Below, piece after piece: positions 41,583 through 50,641 of a stretch of DNA of 64,000 nucleotides. Every line of letters starts with the position of its first letter. Positions within the stretch are counted from its first letter, which is position 1. The notes below the pieces were generated by a model. It was not told the DNA's origin. It saw nothing but the letters and a program-made list of their open reading frames with translations, and ran no database searches. This DNA is from Nocardia ignorata NBRC 108230. GTDB taxonomy: Bacteria > Actinomycetota > Actinomycetes > Mycobacteriales > Mycobacteriaceae. The position numbers were made by a program, and so were the translations under genes. The DNA is taken from assembly GCF_001612905.1 (NCBI RefSeq), contig NZ_BDBI01000012.1, forward strand, positions 372,001 through 436,000. Direction: 5' to 3'.

Positions 41583-42731
41583 TCAGATCAGGCGGATGCT
41601 CGCGATCATCTTCTTGGCGTCGTCGGCGGACAGCTCGCCGGTGGTGCCACGGTCGACCAGGATCGCCATGACCATCGGCAGACCCGCCGCCTTCTCGAAG
41701 GCGAAGGTGTACACCGAGTACGTGGTCGTGGTGCAACCCGGTCGCGCCGGTGTCCACGAGCCCGAGCTCTCGGCGAACTGTCCGGCCAAGCCGCTCTTGG
41801 TGGTGAGCGACGTGGGGGCGGTGATTTTGCCACCTGTCGAATCGGAGTAGCCGCCCTCGGCCGCGATCCTTGCCGCGGTGGTCGCGGCCTCGGGCAGTGT
41901 GTTCTCCGTACTGAGGGCGATCCCCGCCAGTCCTCGGTAGGCCGAACCGGGACAGTAGTTCTCGCCTTCGGAGGCCTTTCCGGTCCCCGCGAACATACCG
42001 CTCAGACCGAGGATCACCACCGAGTCCGACTCCGAGGCGATCTGCCAACTCGACGGCACGTCGTAAGCGACGCGCTCGTCAGCGAGCAGCACACCCTTCC
42101 AACCCGGCGTGACCGGTGCGGTGCTGGTGCCGGTGGGCGGCGCAGTCTGCGTGGTGGTCGTCGGCGCGGCAACCGCCGCCTCGTCGTCGCCACCGGTTCC
42201 GATCACCACCGCGGTCACGATCACCACGGCCAGCACCAGCACCACGGCCCCGATCCCGATCAGCAGACCGGCATTACCCTTGCGCGGCGGCTGCGGCGCA
42301 TACCCATAGGTCTGCCCGTGATGCGGAAACGGCAGAGACATGCTCGGCCCGAGCCCCTGCTGCGGAATTCCTTGCTGCGAGTCGGGAATTCCGTATCCAC
42401 CCGGCTGCCCATAACCCTGTGGCGCCCCTGGATAGCCCTCCGATCCCTGCGGCGTACCGGGCTGCGGAAACGCACCCAACCCCTGCGGCACACTCGATTG
42501 AGGGAAGACCCCCAAGCCGTGCGGTTGCTGAAACGGACCAGGCCCCTGTGGAGCGAGGATCGTCGGATCCCCGTGCGGTGGTTGCGGAATCGCGGGCTGA
42601 GAGGTAGACCCGGACGACGCCGGATACTCGCCCGGCGGCGGCGCGAACGCACCCGGCTGCCCACCCACACCGTCCGGCGGATCCGCGGGCGCCCCCGCCG
42701 ACTCCCACCAGCGATCGACGTTGTCTGCCAC
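41583..42731 (-). CDS. Proline/glycine/glutamine-rich single-pass membrane protein
   Basis: The protein has 382 residues. A low-complexity N-terminal half (about 15-150) is rich in Pro, Gly and Gln repeats (GAFPQPGTPQGSEGYPG, YGQPGGYGIP). One transmembrane helix (about 157-179: LLIGIGAVVLVLAVVIVTAVVIG) follows, then a Thr/Pro linker and an extracytoplasmic globular domain of about 175 residues with Cys in YCPGSAYRG and PGCTTTTYS. The layout is typical of actinobacterial PknB-like or secretion-linked membrane proteins. GTG 42731 starts VADNVDRWWESAG. I recognise no family. Confidence 0.78.
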   Translation of the reverse strand: MADNVDRWWESAGAPADPPDGVGGQPGAFAPPPGEYPASSGSTSQPAIPQPPHGDPTILAPQGPGPFQQPHGLGVFPQSSVPQGLGAFPQPGTPQGSEGYPGAPQGYGQPGGYGIPDSQQGIPQQGLGPSMSLPFPHHGQTYGYAPQPPRKGNAGLLIGIGAVVLVLAVVIVTAVVIGTGGDDEAAVAAPTTTTQTAPPTGTSTAPVTPGWKGVLLADERVAYDVPSSWQIASESDSVVILGLSGMFAGTGKASEGENYCPGSAYRGLAGIALSTENTLPEAATTAARIAAEGGYSDSTGGKITAPTSLTTKSGLAGQFAESSGSWTPARPGCTTTTYSVYTFAFEKAAGLPMVMAILVDRGTTGELSADDAKKMIASIRLI

Positions 42732-42865
42732 GTCCCAGTCCTTCCTCACAACCCGCCTCGCCGATCTCCCTCGAGCAGGCGTCCCGCTCAGCGTAACGGC
42801 GCAACCCCGCCAACGAGAGCCGCGCGTGCCTCTGCAGGTACCTGCCATCCCGCTCATGGACGGCT

Positions 42866-42925
42866 GATCACCACGCTCCTATGGCGCGATACCGGCCGAA
42901 ATTTTGCCATGAGAGCGTGGTGATC
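42866..42925. repeat. Imperfect 60-nt hairpin with 13-bp perfect ends
   Basis: GATCACCACGCTC (42866-42878) pairs perfectly with GAGCGTGGTGATC (42913-42925). An inner ATGGC/GCCAT pair (42881, 42906) flanks a 20-nt loop, after a 2-nt bulge. It stands in the 254-bp gap 42732-42985 downstream of the IclR gene. It may be a terminator, a small RNA or a short repeat element; no flanking duplication is seen. Confidence 0.5.
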
Positions 42926-42985
42926 TTGGTCTAGGCGCATGCCCGTCCCGACGTGCGGAGAGACAGGGTGGGGCCGATCGGGCGA

Positions 42986-43909
42986 CTAACGCGTGGACGA
43001 CGTGATCTGGTCGGCGGCGGCGGTGGTGGCGGCTCCGAGGGCGGTGACCTGGGCGGCGGTGAGGCGGGAGTCGGGGCAGGTCACTACCGAGGCGATGACC
43101 GTGCCGGTGGTGTCGCGGATGGCGGCGGCGACGGTGAGGACGGCATTGTCGGGCCCGAGCTCGCCGGGCAGGTAGTCGATCGTGATGAGTTCGCTGATCA
43201 CCGAGCCGAGCTGGGCGCGCAGGGCGGCGGTGATCGGTGTGTCACGCAGGGCCGCAAGGGCTTCCAGCATCGGCGTCGAATCGTCGACCAGGCGCTCCAC
43301 GGAATAACCGCGGGCGCGGATCTCGGTGAGGACGTGCGCGAGGCGCTCACGGTGTGTGGGGTCGGCGCCGGCGAGCCAGGCGCGTTGTTCGGATTCCGGT
43401 GCCCAGGCGACGAATTCGCGGCAGACGGGTGGGGCGAGCGGTAGCCGGCGGCCGGGCCGGATCCAGGTCGCCGACGGGTCGCCGACGAGTTCGGTGACCA
43501 CGATGTTCGCCCCGTCGCGTTCGGCGAGGAAGACCGGTGCCGACACCTGGTCCGACAGCGCGCGCAGGACCGGAGCGGCGGTGCGGCGCAGCGGGAACGC
43601 GGCTTCGGCCCGACGGGCGACGGTGAGCAGCCGCAGACCGATGCCGTAGCAGCCGTCGCCGTCGCGCACGGTCCACCCGTCGGCGGTGAGCTGGGTGAGC
43701 ACGGCGTGGGCGGTGGCGCGGGAGATCCCGGCTTCGCGCACGATGCGGGCCAGCGTGAGCCGCTCGGTGGCATGGCGCGAGAGCAGCTCGAGCACCTTCA
43801 CCACTCGCTGGGTCGGGGCCGAGACAACGCTCGAATCCGATTCGGCCGACGCCGGATCCGACGTCTCCTCTTGACCGGCGCTCTCGGCCCGGCTTATCGT
43901 CGGTGTCAC
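42986..43909 (-). CDS. IclR-family transcriptional regulator of the sulfation operon
   Basis: The protein has 307 residues. An acidic N-terminal extension (about 30 residues) precedes the IclR winged helix (TQRVVKVLELLSRHATERLTLARIVREAGISRATAHAVLTQL). The effector domain includes SAPVFLAERDGANIVVTELVG and ITIDYLPGELGPDNAVLTVAAAIRD. Start GTG 43909 opens VTPTISRAES. It is divergent from cysD across a 69-bp spacer containing the palindrome GTCGA-TTAT-TCGAC. It probably controls the cysD-to-sulfotransferase operon. The effector is unknown, possibly the substrate that becomes sulfated. Confidence 0.9.
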   Translation of the reverse strand: MTPTISRAESAGQEETSDPASAESDSSVVSAPTQRVVKVLELLSRHATERLTLARIVREAGISRATAHAVLTQLTADGWTVRDGDGCYGIGLRLLTVARRAEAAFPLRRTAAPVLRALSDQVSAPVFLAERDGANIVVTELVGDPSATWIRPGRRLPLAPPVCREFVAWAPESEQRAWLAGADPTHRERLAHVLTEIRARGYSVERLVDDSTPMLEALAALRDTPITAALRAQLGSVISELITIDYLPGELGPDNAVLTVAAAIRDTTGTVIASVVTCPDSRLTAAQVTALGAATTAAADQITSSTR

Positions 43910-43925
43910 AATACCGAACGATAGC

Positions 43926-43939
43926 GTCGATTATTCGAC
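43926..43939. promoter_or_regulatory. Palindrome between IclR regulator and cysD
   Basis: GTCGA-TTAT-TCGAC is a perfect 5-bp inverted repeat in the 69-bp divergent spacer, 39 bp upstream of GTG 43979 and 16 bp from the IclR start. It is the most likely IclR operator. Confidence 0.55.
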
Positions 43940-43978
43940 AGCGCAACCCCGGGCGTGAGCCCGCCGGGAAGGTGGACA

Positions 43979-44884
43979 GTGCAGACGGGATACGAGTTGA
44001 CGCACCTGGCGGCCCTGGAGGCCGAAGCGGTGCACATCCTGCGCGAGGTGGCGGCCACCTTCGAACGGCCGGTGCTGCTGTTCTCCGGCGGGAAGGATTC
44101 GGCGGTGCTGCTGCATCTGGCGCGGCGCGCGTTCTGGCCCGCGCCGCTGCCGTTCCCGCTGCTGCACGTGGACACCGGCCACAATTTCGACGAGGTGCTC
44201 GCGTTCCGCGACCGCACCGCCGAGCGCACCGGCGCCCGCCTGCTCGTCGCGAAGGTCCAGGACGACATCGACGCGGGCCGCGTGGTCGAACGCCCCGGCG
44301 GCACCCGCAACCCCTTGCAGACCACCACCCTGCTGCGCGCCATCGGCGAGCACCGCTTCGACGCCGTGTTCGGTGGCGCACGCCGCGACGAGGAGAAGGC
44401 ACGCGCCAAGGAACGGGTGTTCAGCTTCCGCAACCGTTTCGGCGAGTGGGAGCCACGCGCCCAGCGTCCGGAGGTGTGGAACCTCTACAACGGCAGGCAT
44501 CAGCCGGGCGAGCACATCCGGGTGTTCCCGCTGTCGAACTGGACCGAGCTCGACGTGTGGGAATACATCGACCAGGCGGCCGTCGAGCTGCCGTCGCTGT
44601 ACTACGCGCACCGCAGGCGGGTGATCGAGCGCGACGGAATGCTGTTGTCCGCGACCCGTTTCGTCACCGAGGCACCCGGCGAGCGCGCCTTCGAGGCCAC
44701 TGTGCGTTTCCGCACCGTCGGCGATGCCACGTGTACCGGCTGTGTCGAAAGCACCGCCACCACCCCGACGCAGGTGATCGCGGAGATCGCGGCTACCCGG
44801 CTCACCGAGCGCGGCGCCACCCGCGCCGACGACCGGATCTCCGAGACCGGGATGGAAGACCGCAAGCGAGAGGGCTATTTCTGA
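43979..44884 (+). CDS. cysD: Sulfate adenylyltransferase subunit 2
   Basis: The protein has 301 residues. Together with CysN it makes APS from sulfate and ATP. The PP-loop is SGGKDS (36-41), followed by HVDTGHNFDEVLAFRD, FGGARRDEEKARAKERVFSFR and the C-terminal RFRTVGDATCTGCVES segment typical of CysD. GTG 43979 follows GGGAAGG by 6 nt; GTG 43955 in the same frame is less well supported. It is the first gene of the IclR-controlled operon, overlapping cysNC by 1 bp (TGATG). No cysH, cysI or sulfate transporter is nearby, so a role in sulfation is likelier than sulfate assimilation. Confidence 0.95.
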   Translation: MQTGYELTHLAALEAEAVHILREVAATFERPVLLFSGGKDSAVLLHLARRAFWPAPLPFPLLHVDTGHNFDEVLAFRDRTAERTGARLLVAKVQDDIDAGRVVERPGGTRNPLQTTTLLRAIGEHRFDAVFGGARRDEEKARAKERVFSFRNRFGEWEPRAQRPEVWNLYNGRHQPGEHIRVFPLSNWTELDVWEYIDQAAVELPSLYYAHRRRVIERDGMLLSATRFVTEAPGERAFEATVRFRTVGDATCTGCVESTATTPTQVIAEIAATRLTERGATRADDRISETGMEDRKREGYF

Positions 44885-46743
44885 TGCGCCGCAACCTGTT
44901 ACGCCTGGCCACCGCGGGCAGCGTGGACGACGGGAAGTCCACCCTCATCGGTCGCCTGCTCTACGACTCGAAGTCCCTGTTCGACGACCAGCTCGCCAAC
45001 ATCGAGCGGCTCAGCACCGAAAGGGGCAGTGCCACCACCGATCTCGCGCTGCTCACCGACGGTTTGCGGGCCGAACGCGAGCAGGGCATCACCATCGACG
45101 TCGCCTACCGCTACGTGACCACCCCGCGCCGCAAGTTCGTCATCGCCGACACTCCGGGACATGTGCAGTACACGCGCAATATGGTAACCGGGGCGTCCAC
45201 CGCCGATCTCGCCCTGATCCTGGTCGACGCCCGCACCGGCGTCAGCGAGCAGACCCGCCGTCATGCCTTCCTGGCCACCCTGCTCGGCGTCCCGCACCTG
45301 GTGGTGTGCGTGAACAAGATGGACCTGGTCGACTGGTCGGAGGAGCGTTTCACCGAGATCAAGGAGGAATTCTCCGCGTTCGCCGCGAAATTGACCGTCG
45401 GAGACCTCAGTTTCGTGCCCGTCTCGGCCCTGCACGGCGACAACGTGGTCGACAGTTCACCGCATCTGGCCTGGTATCCGGGTCCGCCGCTGCTGCGTCA
45501 CCTCGAGGACGTGCACATCGCCTCGGACCGCAACCTCATCGACGCACGGCTCCCCATCCAGTACGTGATCCGCGCCGAGCAGGGATCGGCGCAACGCAGT
45601 TACGCGGGCACTGTGGCGGGCGGCATCTTCAAACCGGGCGACGAGGTGGTGGTCCTGCCCGCCGGTCACGCCTCGCATGTGCGGGAGATCTGGGGACCGG
45701 GCGGCACCAAGGTCGAGGAGGCGTTCACCGGGATGGCGATCTCGCTGACCCTCGACGACGACATCGACATCGGCCGGGGCGACCTGCTCGCCCGCCCGGG
45801 CAACTCCCCGCACCAGAGCACCGAACTCGACGCCATGCTGTGCTGGTTCTCCGAAACCGCCCGGCTGCGCGCCGGCGACAGCCTGCTCGTCCGCACAGCC
45901 GCGCAGACCACGCAGGCCGAGGTCGTCGCCATCGACTACCGGCTCGACGTGAACACCCTGCACCGCGTGTCGGAGGTGGAGGCGTTGTCGCTCAACGACA
46001 TCGCCCGGGTCCGGTTGCGTGCCCGGCGCCCGCTGCTGTCGGATCCGTACCGGGAGAACCGGCGCACGGGCAGCTTCATCCTCATCGATCCGCGCACCGA
46101 CGAGACAGTCGCGGCGGGGATGGTCACCGGTCGCGAAACGGTCGAGGTGTCGAGCACACGCACCGGTCCGGTGACGTGGCATCGCTCGGCGGTGACGCGT
46201 GCCGAACGCACACACCTCGGGGCGACGATCTGGCTGACCGGCCTGTCGGGTTCGGGGAAGTCGACCGTCGCCGTGGAACTCGAACGCCTGCTCGTCGAAG
46301 CCGGGCGCCCCGCCTACCTACTCGACGGTGACAATCTGCGCCACGGCCTGAACTCCGGACTCGGCTTCTCCCCCGCCGACCGGGACGAGAACGTGCGCCG
46401 GGTCGCCGAGGTCGCCGCCCTGTTCGCCGACTCCGGAACCGTCGCAGTCGTGTCGGTCATCAGCCCGTTCGCCGCGCAACGCGACCACGCCCGCACCGTG
46501 CACACCGACCGGGAGCTGCCCTTCCACGAGGTGTTCGTCGACACCCCGCTGACCGAATGCGAACGCCGCGACCCGAAGGGCCTCTACGCCAAGGCCCGTG
46601 CGGGCGAGCTGCCCGGTTTCACCGGCATCGGCTCTCCCTACGAGCGGCCCGCGCAACCCGACTTGGTCATCACCCCCGACCTCGGCTCCCCCGCCGAGAT
46701 CGCCGCCCATATCCTCCGAGAGCTAGGGATCACAGTCCGTTGA
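44884..46743 (+). CDS. cysNC: Fused sulfate adenylyltransferase subunit 1 / APS kinase
   Basis: The protein has 619 residues. The CysN GTPase part shows the P-loop GSVDDGKST (12-20), DTPGH (89-93) and NKMD (144-147), with EF-Tu-like beta domains to about residue 430. The APS kinase part begins with the second P-loop GLSGSGKST (453-461), with DGDNLRHGLNSGLGFSPADRDENVRR and FHEVFVDTPLTECERRDPKGLYAKARAGEL. It therefore converts sulfate to PAPS with CysD. Fusion of both parts is known in actinobacteria. It is translationally coupled with cysD and the DUF1214 gene (TTGA). Confidence 0.95.
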   Translation: MRRNLLRLATAGSVDDGKSTLIGRLLYDSKSLFDDQLANIERLSTERGSATTDLALLTDGLRAEREQGITIDVAYRYVTTPRRKFVIADTPGHVQYTRNMVTGASTADLALILVDARTGVSEQTRRHAFLATLLGVPHLVVCVNKMDLVDWSEERFTEIKEEFSAFAAKLTVGDLSFVPVSALHGDNVVDSSPHLAWYPGPPLLRHLEDVHIASDRNLIDARLPIQYVIRAEQGSAQRSYAGTVAGGIFKPGDEVVVLPAGHASHVREIWGPGGTKVEEAFTGMAISLTLDDDIDIGRGDLLARPGNSPHQSTELDAMLCWFSETARLRAGDSLLVRTAAQTTQAEVVAIDYRLDVNTLHRVSEVEALSLNDIARVRLRARRPLLSDPYRENRRTGSFILIDPRTDETVAAGMVTGRETVEVSSTRTGPVTWHRSAVTRAERTHLGATIWLTGLSGSGKSTVAVELERLLVEAGRPAYLLDGDNLRHGLNSGLGFSPADRDENVRRVAEVAALFADSGTVAVVSVISPFAAQRDHARTVHTDRELPFHEVFVDTPLTECERRDPKGLYAKARAGELPGFTGIGSPYERPAQPDLVITPDLGSPAEIAAHILRELGITVR

Positions 46744-47954
46744 ACCAACCGAGTACCACCACCGCCGACACGGGCGCACCGCCTGATTCGCTCACCGCCC
46801 CGTTCCTCGCCGCTGTCGCGCAGGCCGAAACGCTCATCGCCGGTGCGGAATTCGTGCGCAGCGACGCCGACCGCGCCGAAGGCTACGACTATCTGGCCGC
46901 CAGTATCGCCGCCTGCCTTCGGCTCTCGGGTGCCCACGGCACCTCGCACCCCTACTTCGTGTCTTCCACCGGCCCGTACGCCAAGATGGGCCTGGACAAC
47001 CCGGACACCCTCTACTACCACGCGAATATCGAGCCGACCGCCGAGTACGTGGTGAGCGGGGTGCGCGGCAGCACCGTCGACCTGAGTTTCCAGGTCCTCA
47101 AGGGTGACTACACGGCCACCGACGTGCCCGGTGGTGCCGATGCCTTCGACGACCGGCGGATCCCGATCGCCCCGGACGGCAGCTTCTCGATCCGGTTCGG
47201 TCCGGCGAAAGCCGATGCGGGCGAGGACTATCTCCCGCTCGGCGAGGGCGCCTCGATGCTCGCGGTCCGCGAGGTCTACAGCGACTGGACCGAACGCAAG
47301 GGCTCCATCCGCATCGAACGGGTCGACACCGTCGGCACCGCACCGGACGAACCGGATCTGGCCCGGTTGCGCAAGCGCTACCGGGCCGCCGGGAACATGC
47401 TGCTCACCAGGGTGCACACCTGGTTCAACTTCCCCAAGTGGTTCTATCTCGACCTGCCGGTGAACACCCTCACCGCACCGCGGCTCACCCCGGGCGGTCT
47501 CAGCACCCAGTACTCCTCGGTGGGACATTTCGACCTCGCCGACGATCAGGCCCTGGTGATCAGGGTGCCGAAATCCGACGCGCCCTATCAGGGGTTCCAG
47601 CTGGGCAGCCTCTGGTACATCTCACTGGATTACGTGAACCATCAGACGAGCCTCAATCATGCCCAGGCACAGGTGGATCCGGACGGCATGATCCGCATGG
47701 TGGTGAGCAACCGCGATCCCGGCATCACGAACTGGATCGAGACCACCGGCCGCACGCGGGGCATTCTGCAGTTCCGGTGGCAGCGCACCGACCGGCCGAT
47801 GACCGAAGCCGACGGCCCGGGTGTGGAACTCGTCGACGTCGCCGATGTCGCCGCGCACCTGCCGTACTACGACAACAACCGGATCGCCGCCGCCGCGTGG
47901 CGGGACCGGATCGCCGCCCGGCAGCGGGCTTTCGCCGAGAGGATGCTGGGATGA
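46740..47954 (+). CDS. DUF1214-domain protein of the sulfation operon
   Basis: The protein has 404 residues. It contains the DUF1214 core near the C-terminus (LVIRVPKSDAPYQGFQLGSLWYISLDYVNHQTSLN, then SNRDPGITNWIET), preceded by a beta-rich region (GPYAKMGLDNPDTLYYHANI, IRIERVDTVGT). No signal peptide is seen. TTG 46740 is chosen because it overlaps the preceding stop (TTGA), fitting the tightly packed operon, although TTG starts are rare. DUF1214 and DUF1254 proteins often accompany redox or lipid-modifying genes without known activity. It may bind the molecule that is sulfated; this is inference from context. Confidence 0.82.
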   Translation: MNQPSTTTADTGAPPDSLTAPFLAAVAQAETLIAGAEFVRSDADRAEGYDYLAASIAACLRLSGAHGTSHPYFVSSTGPYAKMGLDNPDTLYYHANIEPTAEYVVSGVRGSTVDLSFQVLKGDYTATDVPGGADAFDDRRIPIAPDGSFSIRFGPAKADAGEDYLPLGEGASMLAVREVYSDWTERKGSIRIERVDTVGTAPDEPDLARLRKRYRAAGNMLLTRVHTWFNFPKWFYLDLPVNTLTAPRLTPGGLSTQYSSVGHFDLADDQALVIRVPKSDAPYQGFQLGSLWYISLDYVNHQTSLNHAQAQVDPDGMIRMVVSNRDPGITNWIETTGRTRGILQFRWQRTDRPMTEADGPGVELVDVADVAAHLPYYDNNRIAAAAWRDRIAARQRAFAERMLG

Positions 47955-48727
47955 GCGGGGCTCTGCTGGACGGAAAGGTCGTCGTCGTCTCCGGTGTCGG
48001 GCCGGGGCTCGGACGGTCGATCTGTGTGGAAGCGGCGGCGGCGGGCGCCACAGTCGTGCTCGCGGCGCGGACCGAATCACGGTTGCGGGAGGTGGCCGCC
48101 GAGATCGACGGCGAAACACTCTGCGTCCCCACCGACATCACCGACGACGACGCTGTGCGTGACCTCGTGTCGCGCACGGTCGAGAAATTCGGCCGAGTCG
48201 ACGCACTGGTGAACAACGCCTTCTCGGTGCCCTCGATGAAGCCGCTCGAACGCACCGACTACGACCAGATCCGCGACAGCCTCGATCTCACCGTGCTCGG
48301 TGGTCTGCGGATGACGCAGGCGTTCACGCCCGCCCTGTCGGAGTCCAACGGCGCCGTGGTGATGATCAATTCGGCGGTGGTGCGCCACAGCGAACCCCGC
48401 TACGGCAGCTACAAGCTCACCAAGGCCGCGCTGCTGGCGATGTCGCAGACCCTCGCCACCGAACTGGGCGGCAAAGGCATTCGGGTGAACAGTGTGCTGC
48501 CCGGCTATATCTGGAGCGACCAGTTGAAGTGGTACTTCGGCCAGATCGCCGAGAAGTACGGCATCACCGTCGACCAGGTCTACGAACAGACCGCTGCCCG
48601 CTCCGATCTGAAGCGGCTGCCCGAGCCGGCCGAGATCGCCCGTGCCGTCGTGTTCCTCGCCTCGGACTGGGCGAACGCGATCACCGGCCAGACCCTCGAC
48701 GTCAACTGCGGCGAGTACCACAACTGA
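47951..48727 (+). CDS. SDR-family oxidoreductase of the sulfation operon
   Basis: The protein has 258 residues. The Rossmann motif GVGPGLGRS lies at residues 15-23, NNAFSVPS is the NNAG variant, and the catalytic tyrosine/lysine lie in the YGSYKLTK region, after INSAVVRH. The substrate-binding C-terminus contains GYIWSDQLKWYFG. It presumably oxidises or reduces a hydroxyl or ketone on the substrate, perhaps making the hydroxyl that is then sulfated. The start overlaps the previous stop (ATGA). It lies 16 bp before the sulfotransferase. Confidence 0.9.
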   Translation: MSGALLDGKVVVVSGVGPGLGRSICVEAAAAGATVVLAARTESRLREVAAEIDGETLCVPTDITDDDAVRDLVSRTVEKFGRVDALVNNAFSVPSMKPLERTDYDQIRDSLDLTVLGGLRMTQAFTPALSESNGAVVMINSAVVRHSEPRYGSYKLTKAALLAMSQTLATELGGKGIRVNSVLPGYIWSDQLKWYFGQIAEKYGITVDQVYEQTAARSDLKRLPEPAEIARAVVFLASDWANAITGQTLDVNCGEYHN

Positions 48728-48743
48728 TCAGGAGTTTCCCTCG

Positions 48744-49877
48744 ATGACTGTGCGCACCGATGTCGGCACCGTAGCCGACCTGCACACCTCGGCAACCAAA
48801 CTCACCGGCCTCACTGATTTCGGGTCCGACGATTACACCGAAGCCCTCGGGGTGTTGCTCGATTCCTATCGCGACGAGGCCGGGCTCACCGAGCTCGGGT
48901 CCAAGATGTCGCGGTTCTTCCTGCGCGGCACCTTGGTCGCTCGTGCGCTGAGCGAGGCCGCGTGGGCCGCGAATCCGGGTTTCGCCGAAACACCGGTCAC
49001 CCGACCGATTTTCGTCACCGGGTTGCCGCGCACCGGCACCACCGCACTGCACCGCCTGCTGGCGGCCGACCCTGCCAACCAGGGGCTGGAGATGTGGCTG
49101 ACGGACTTCCCGCAGCCCCGTCCGCCGCGGGAGAGCTGGGCGGACAATCCCGCCTATCAACAGATCGACGCGGGGCTGCGTCAGCATCAAGTGCAGAACC
49201 CGGAGTTCATGGGCCTGCACTACATGAGCGCCGCCGACGTCGAGGAATGCTGGCAGTTGCTCCGCCAGTCCGTGATGTCGCACTCCTACGAGTGTCTGGC
49301 CTACCTGCCGAGCTATTCGCAATGGCTCACCACTCAAGACTGGACGCCCGCCTACGCCCGGCACCGGCGCAACCTGCAGCTCATTGGGATGAACGACGCC
49401 CGCCGGTGGGTGCTCAAGAATCCCAGTCACCTGTTCTGTCTGGACGCCCTGCTCACCGTCTACCCCGATGCCGTCGTCATCCAGACCCATCGCGACCCCG
49501 CGACCGTGATCCCGTCGGTCTGCAGCCTCAACGAGCACGCCACCCGTGGCTGGTCCACCGTCTTCACCCCGGAGGTCATCGGCCGCACCCAACTCGACCT
49601 GTGGTCGCGCGGGTCGCGCGAGTTCACCGCCGCGCGCGCCCGCCACCCCGAGGCCCACTTCATCGATATCGACTTCGACGACCTGCGCTCCGACCCGGTC
49701 GGCACCGTCGAGACGATCTACCGGTCCATCGGCACCGAGCTCACACCGCAGGCCCGCGCGGCTGTCCTCGCCCTGGACGCCGAAAGCCGCACGGGCGCAC
49801 GCAAACCCACCCACCACTACTCGCTCGCCGACTACGGACTCACCGAGGACATGGTCGCCGAGCGCTTCTCCGGCTGA
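48744..49877 (+). CDS. PAPS-dependent sulfotransferase
   Basis: The protein has 377 residues. The PAPS 5'-phosphosulfate loop is GLPRTGTTALHRLL (93-106), and the 3'-phosphate-binding pattern is THRDPATVIPSVCSL, where the spaced Arg and Ser fit the family. It therefore transfers sulfate to a hydroxyl or amine of a small molecule. The acceptor cannot be read from sequence. CAGGAG precedes ATG 48744. As the last gene of an operon that also makes PAPS, it is probably the enzyme the PAPS is for. Convergent to an SDR/MFS pair. Confidence 0.92.
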   Translation: MTVRTDVGTVADLHTSATKLTGLTDFGSDDYTEALGVLLDSYRDEAGLTELGSKMSRFFLRGTLVARALSEAAWAANPGFAETPVTRPIFVTGLPRTGTTALHRLLAADPANQGLEMWLTDFPQPRPPRESWADNPAYQQIDAGLRQHQVQNPEFMGLHYMSAADVEECWQLLRQSVMSHSYECLAYLPSYSQWLTTQDWTPAYARHRRNLQLIGMNDARRWVLKNPSHLFCLDALLTVYPDAVVIQTHRDPATVIPSVCSLNEHATRGWSTVFTPEVIGRTQLDLWSRGSREFTAARARHPEAHFIDIDFDDLRSDPVGTVETIYRSIGTELTPQARAAVLALDAESRTGARKPTHHYSLADYGLTEDMVAERFSG

Positions 49878-49894
49878 TCGTGGGGGCGGCGGGT

Positions 49895-50641
49895 CTAGCG
49901 GGCGCTCCACCCGCCGTCCATCACATACGACGACCCGGTCACCATGCCCGCCGCGTCCGAGGCCAACCACGCCACCAACTGGGCCACCTCCTCGGGCTCG
50001 ATCAGGCGTTTGATCGCACTCTCGGTGAGCAGCACCTGTTCGACCACCTGCTGTTCGGGGATGCCGTGGACGAGCGCCTGGTCGGCGATCTGCCTGTCCA
50101 CCAACGGTGTTCGCACATATCCGGGATTCACGCAGTTGCAGGTGACGCCGTGCGGGCCACCCTCGAGCGCCGTCACCTTCGACAGACCCTCCAGCCCGTG
50201 CTTGGCCGTGACGTAGGCGACCTTGAACCGGGAGGCGCGCAGTCCGTGCACCGAGGAGATGTTGACGATGCGGCCGAACCCGTTGCGGTACATGTGCGGC
50301 AGTGCCGCGCGGATCAACAGGAACGGCGCCTCCACCATCAGCGTTTGCATGGTCCGGAACCGTTCGGGCGCGAATTCCTCGATGGGGCTGACGGTTTGGA
50401 TACCCGCGTTGTTGACGAGGATGTCGGTGTCCAGGCGCAGCCCGGCGAGTGCGTCGACATCACGCAGGTCGACACACCAGGCGTGGCCGCCGATCTCGTG
50501 GGCGACGGCTTTCGCGCCGTCACCGTCGAGATCGGCGACGGTCACCTCGGCGCCGCGGGCGGCGAGGACCCGCGCGCACGCGGCGCCGATCCCGCTCGCG
50601 GCGCCGGTGACCAGCGCGGTGCGACCGGTGAGATCACTCAT
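49895..50641 (-). CDS. SDR oxidoreductase, 3-hydroxybutyrate-dehydrogenase-like
   Basis: The protein has 248 residues. TGAASGIG is the cofactor loop, NNAGIQ and the NISSVHGLRASRFKVAYVTAKH catalytic stretch (Ser, Tyr, Lys) are intact, and the C-terminus (VTGSSYVMDGGWSAR) is as in 3-hydroxybutyrate dehydrogenase and related short-chain enzymes. Its start ATG 50641 overlaps the stop of the MFS gene (ATGA), so the two are co-transcribed. The MFS transporter probably imports the substrate, a hydroxy or keto acid. The 3-hydroxybutyrate assignment is plausible but not certain. Confidence 0.88.
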   Translation of the reverse strand: MSDLTGRTALVTGAASGIGAACARVLAARGAEVTVADLDGDGAKAVAHEIGGHAWCVDLRDVDALAGLRLDTDILVNNAGIQTVSPIEEFAPERFRTMQTLMVEAPFLLIRAALPHMYRNGFGRIVNISSVHGLRASRFKVAYVTAKHGLEGLSKVTALEGGPHGVTCNCVNPGYVRTPLVDRQIADQALVHGIPEQQVVEQVLLTESAIKRLIEPEEVAQLVAWLASDAAGMVTGSSYVMDGGWSAR

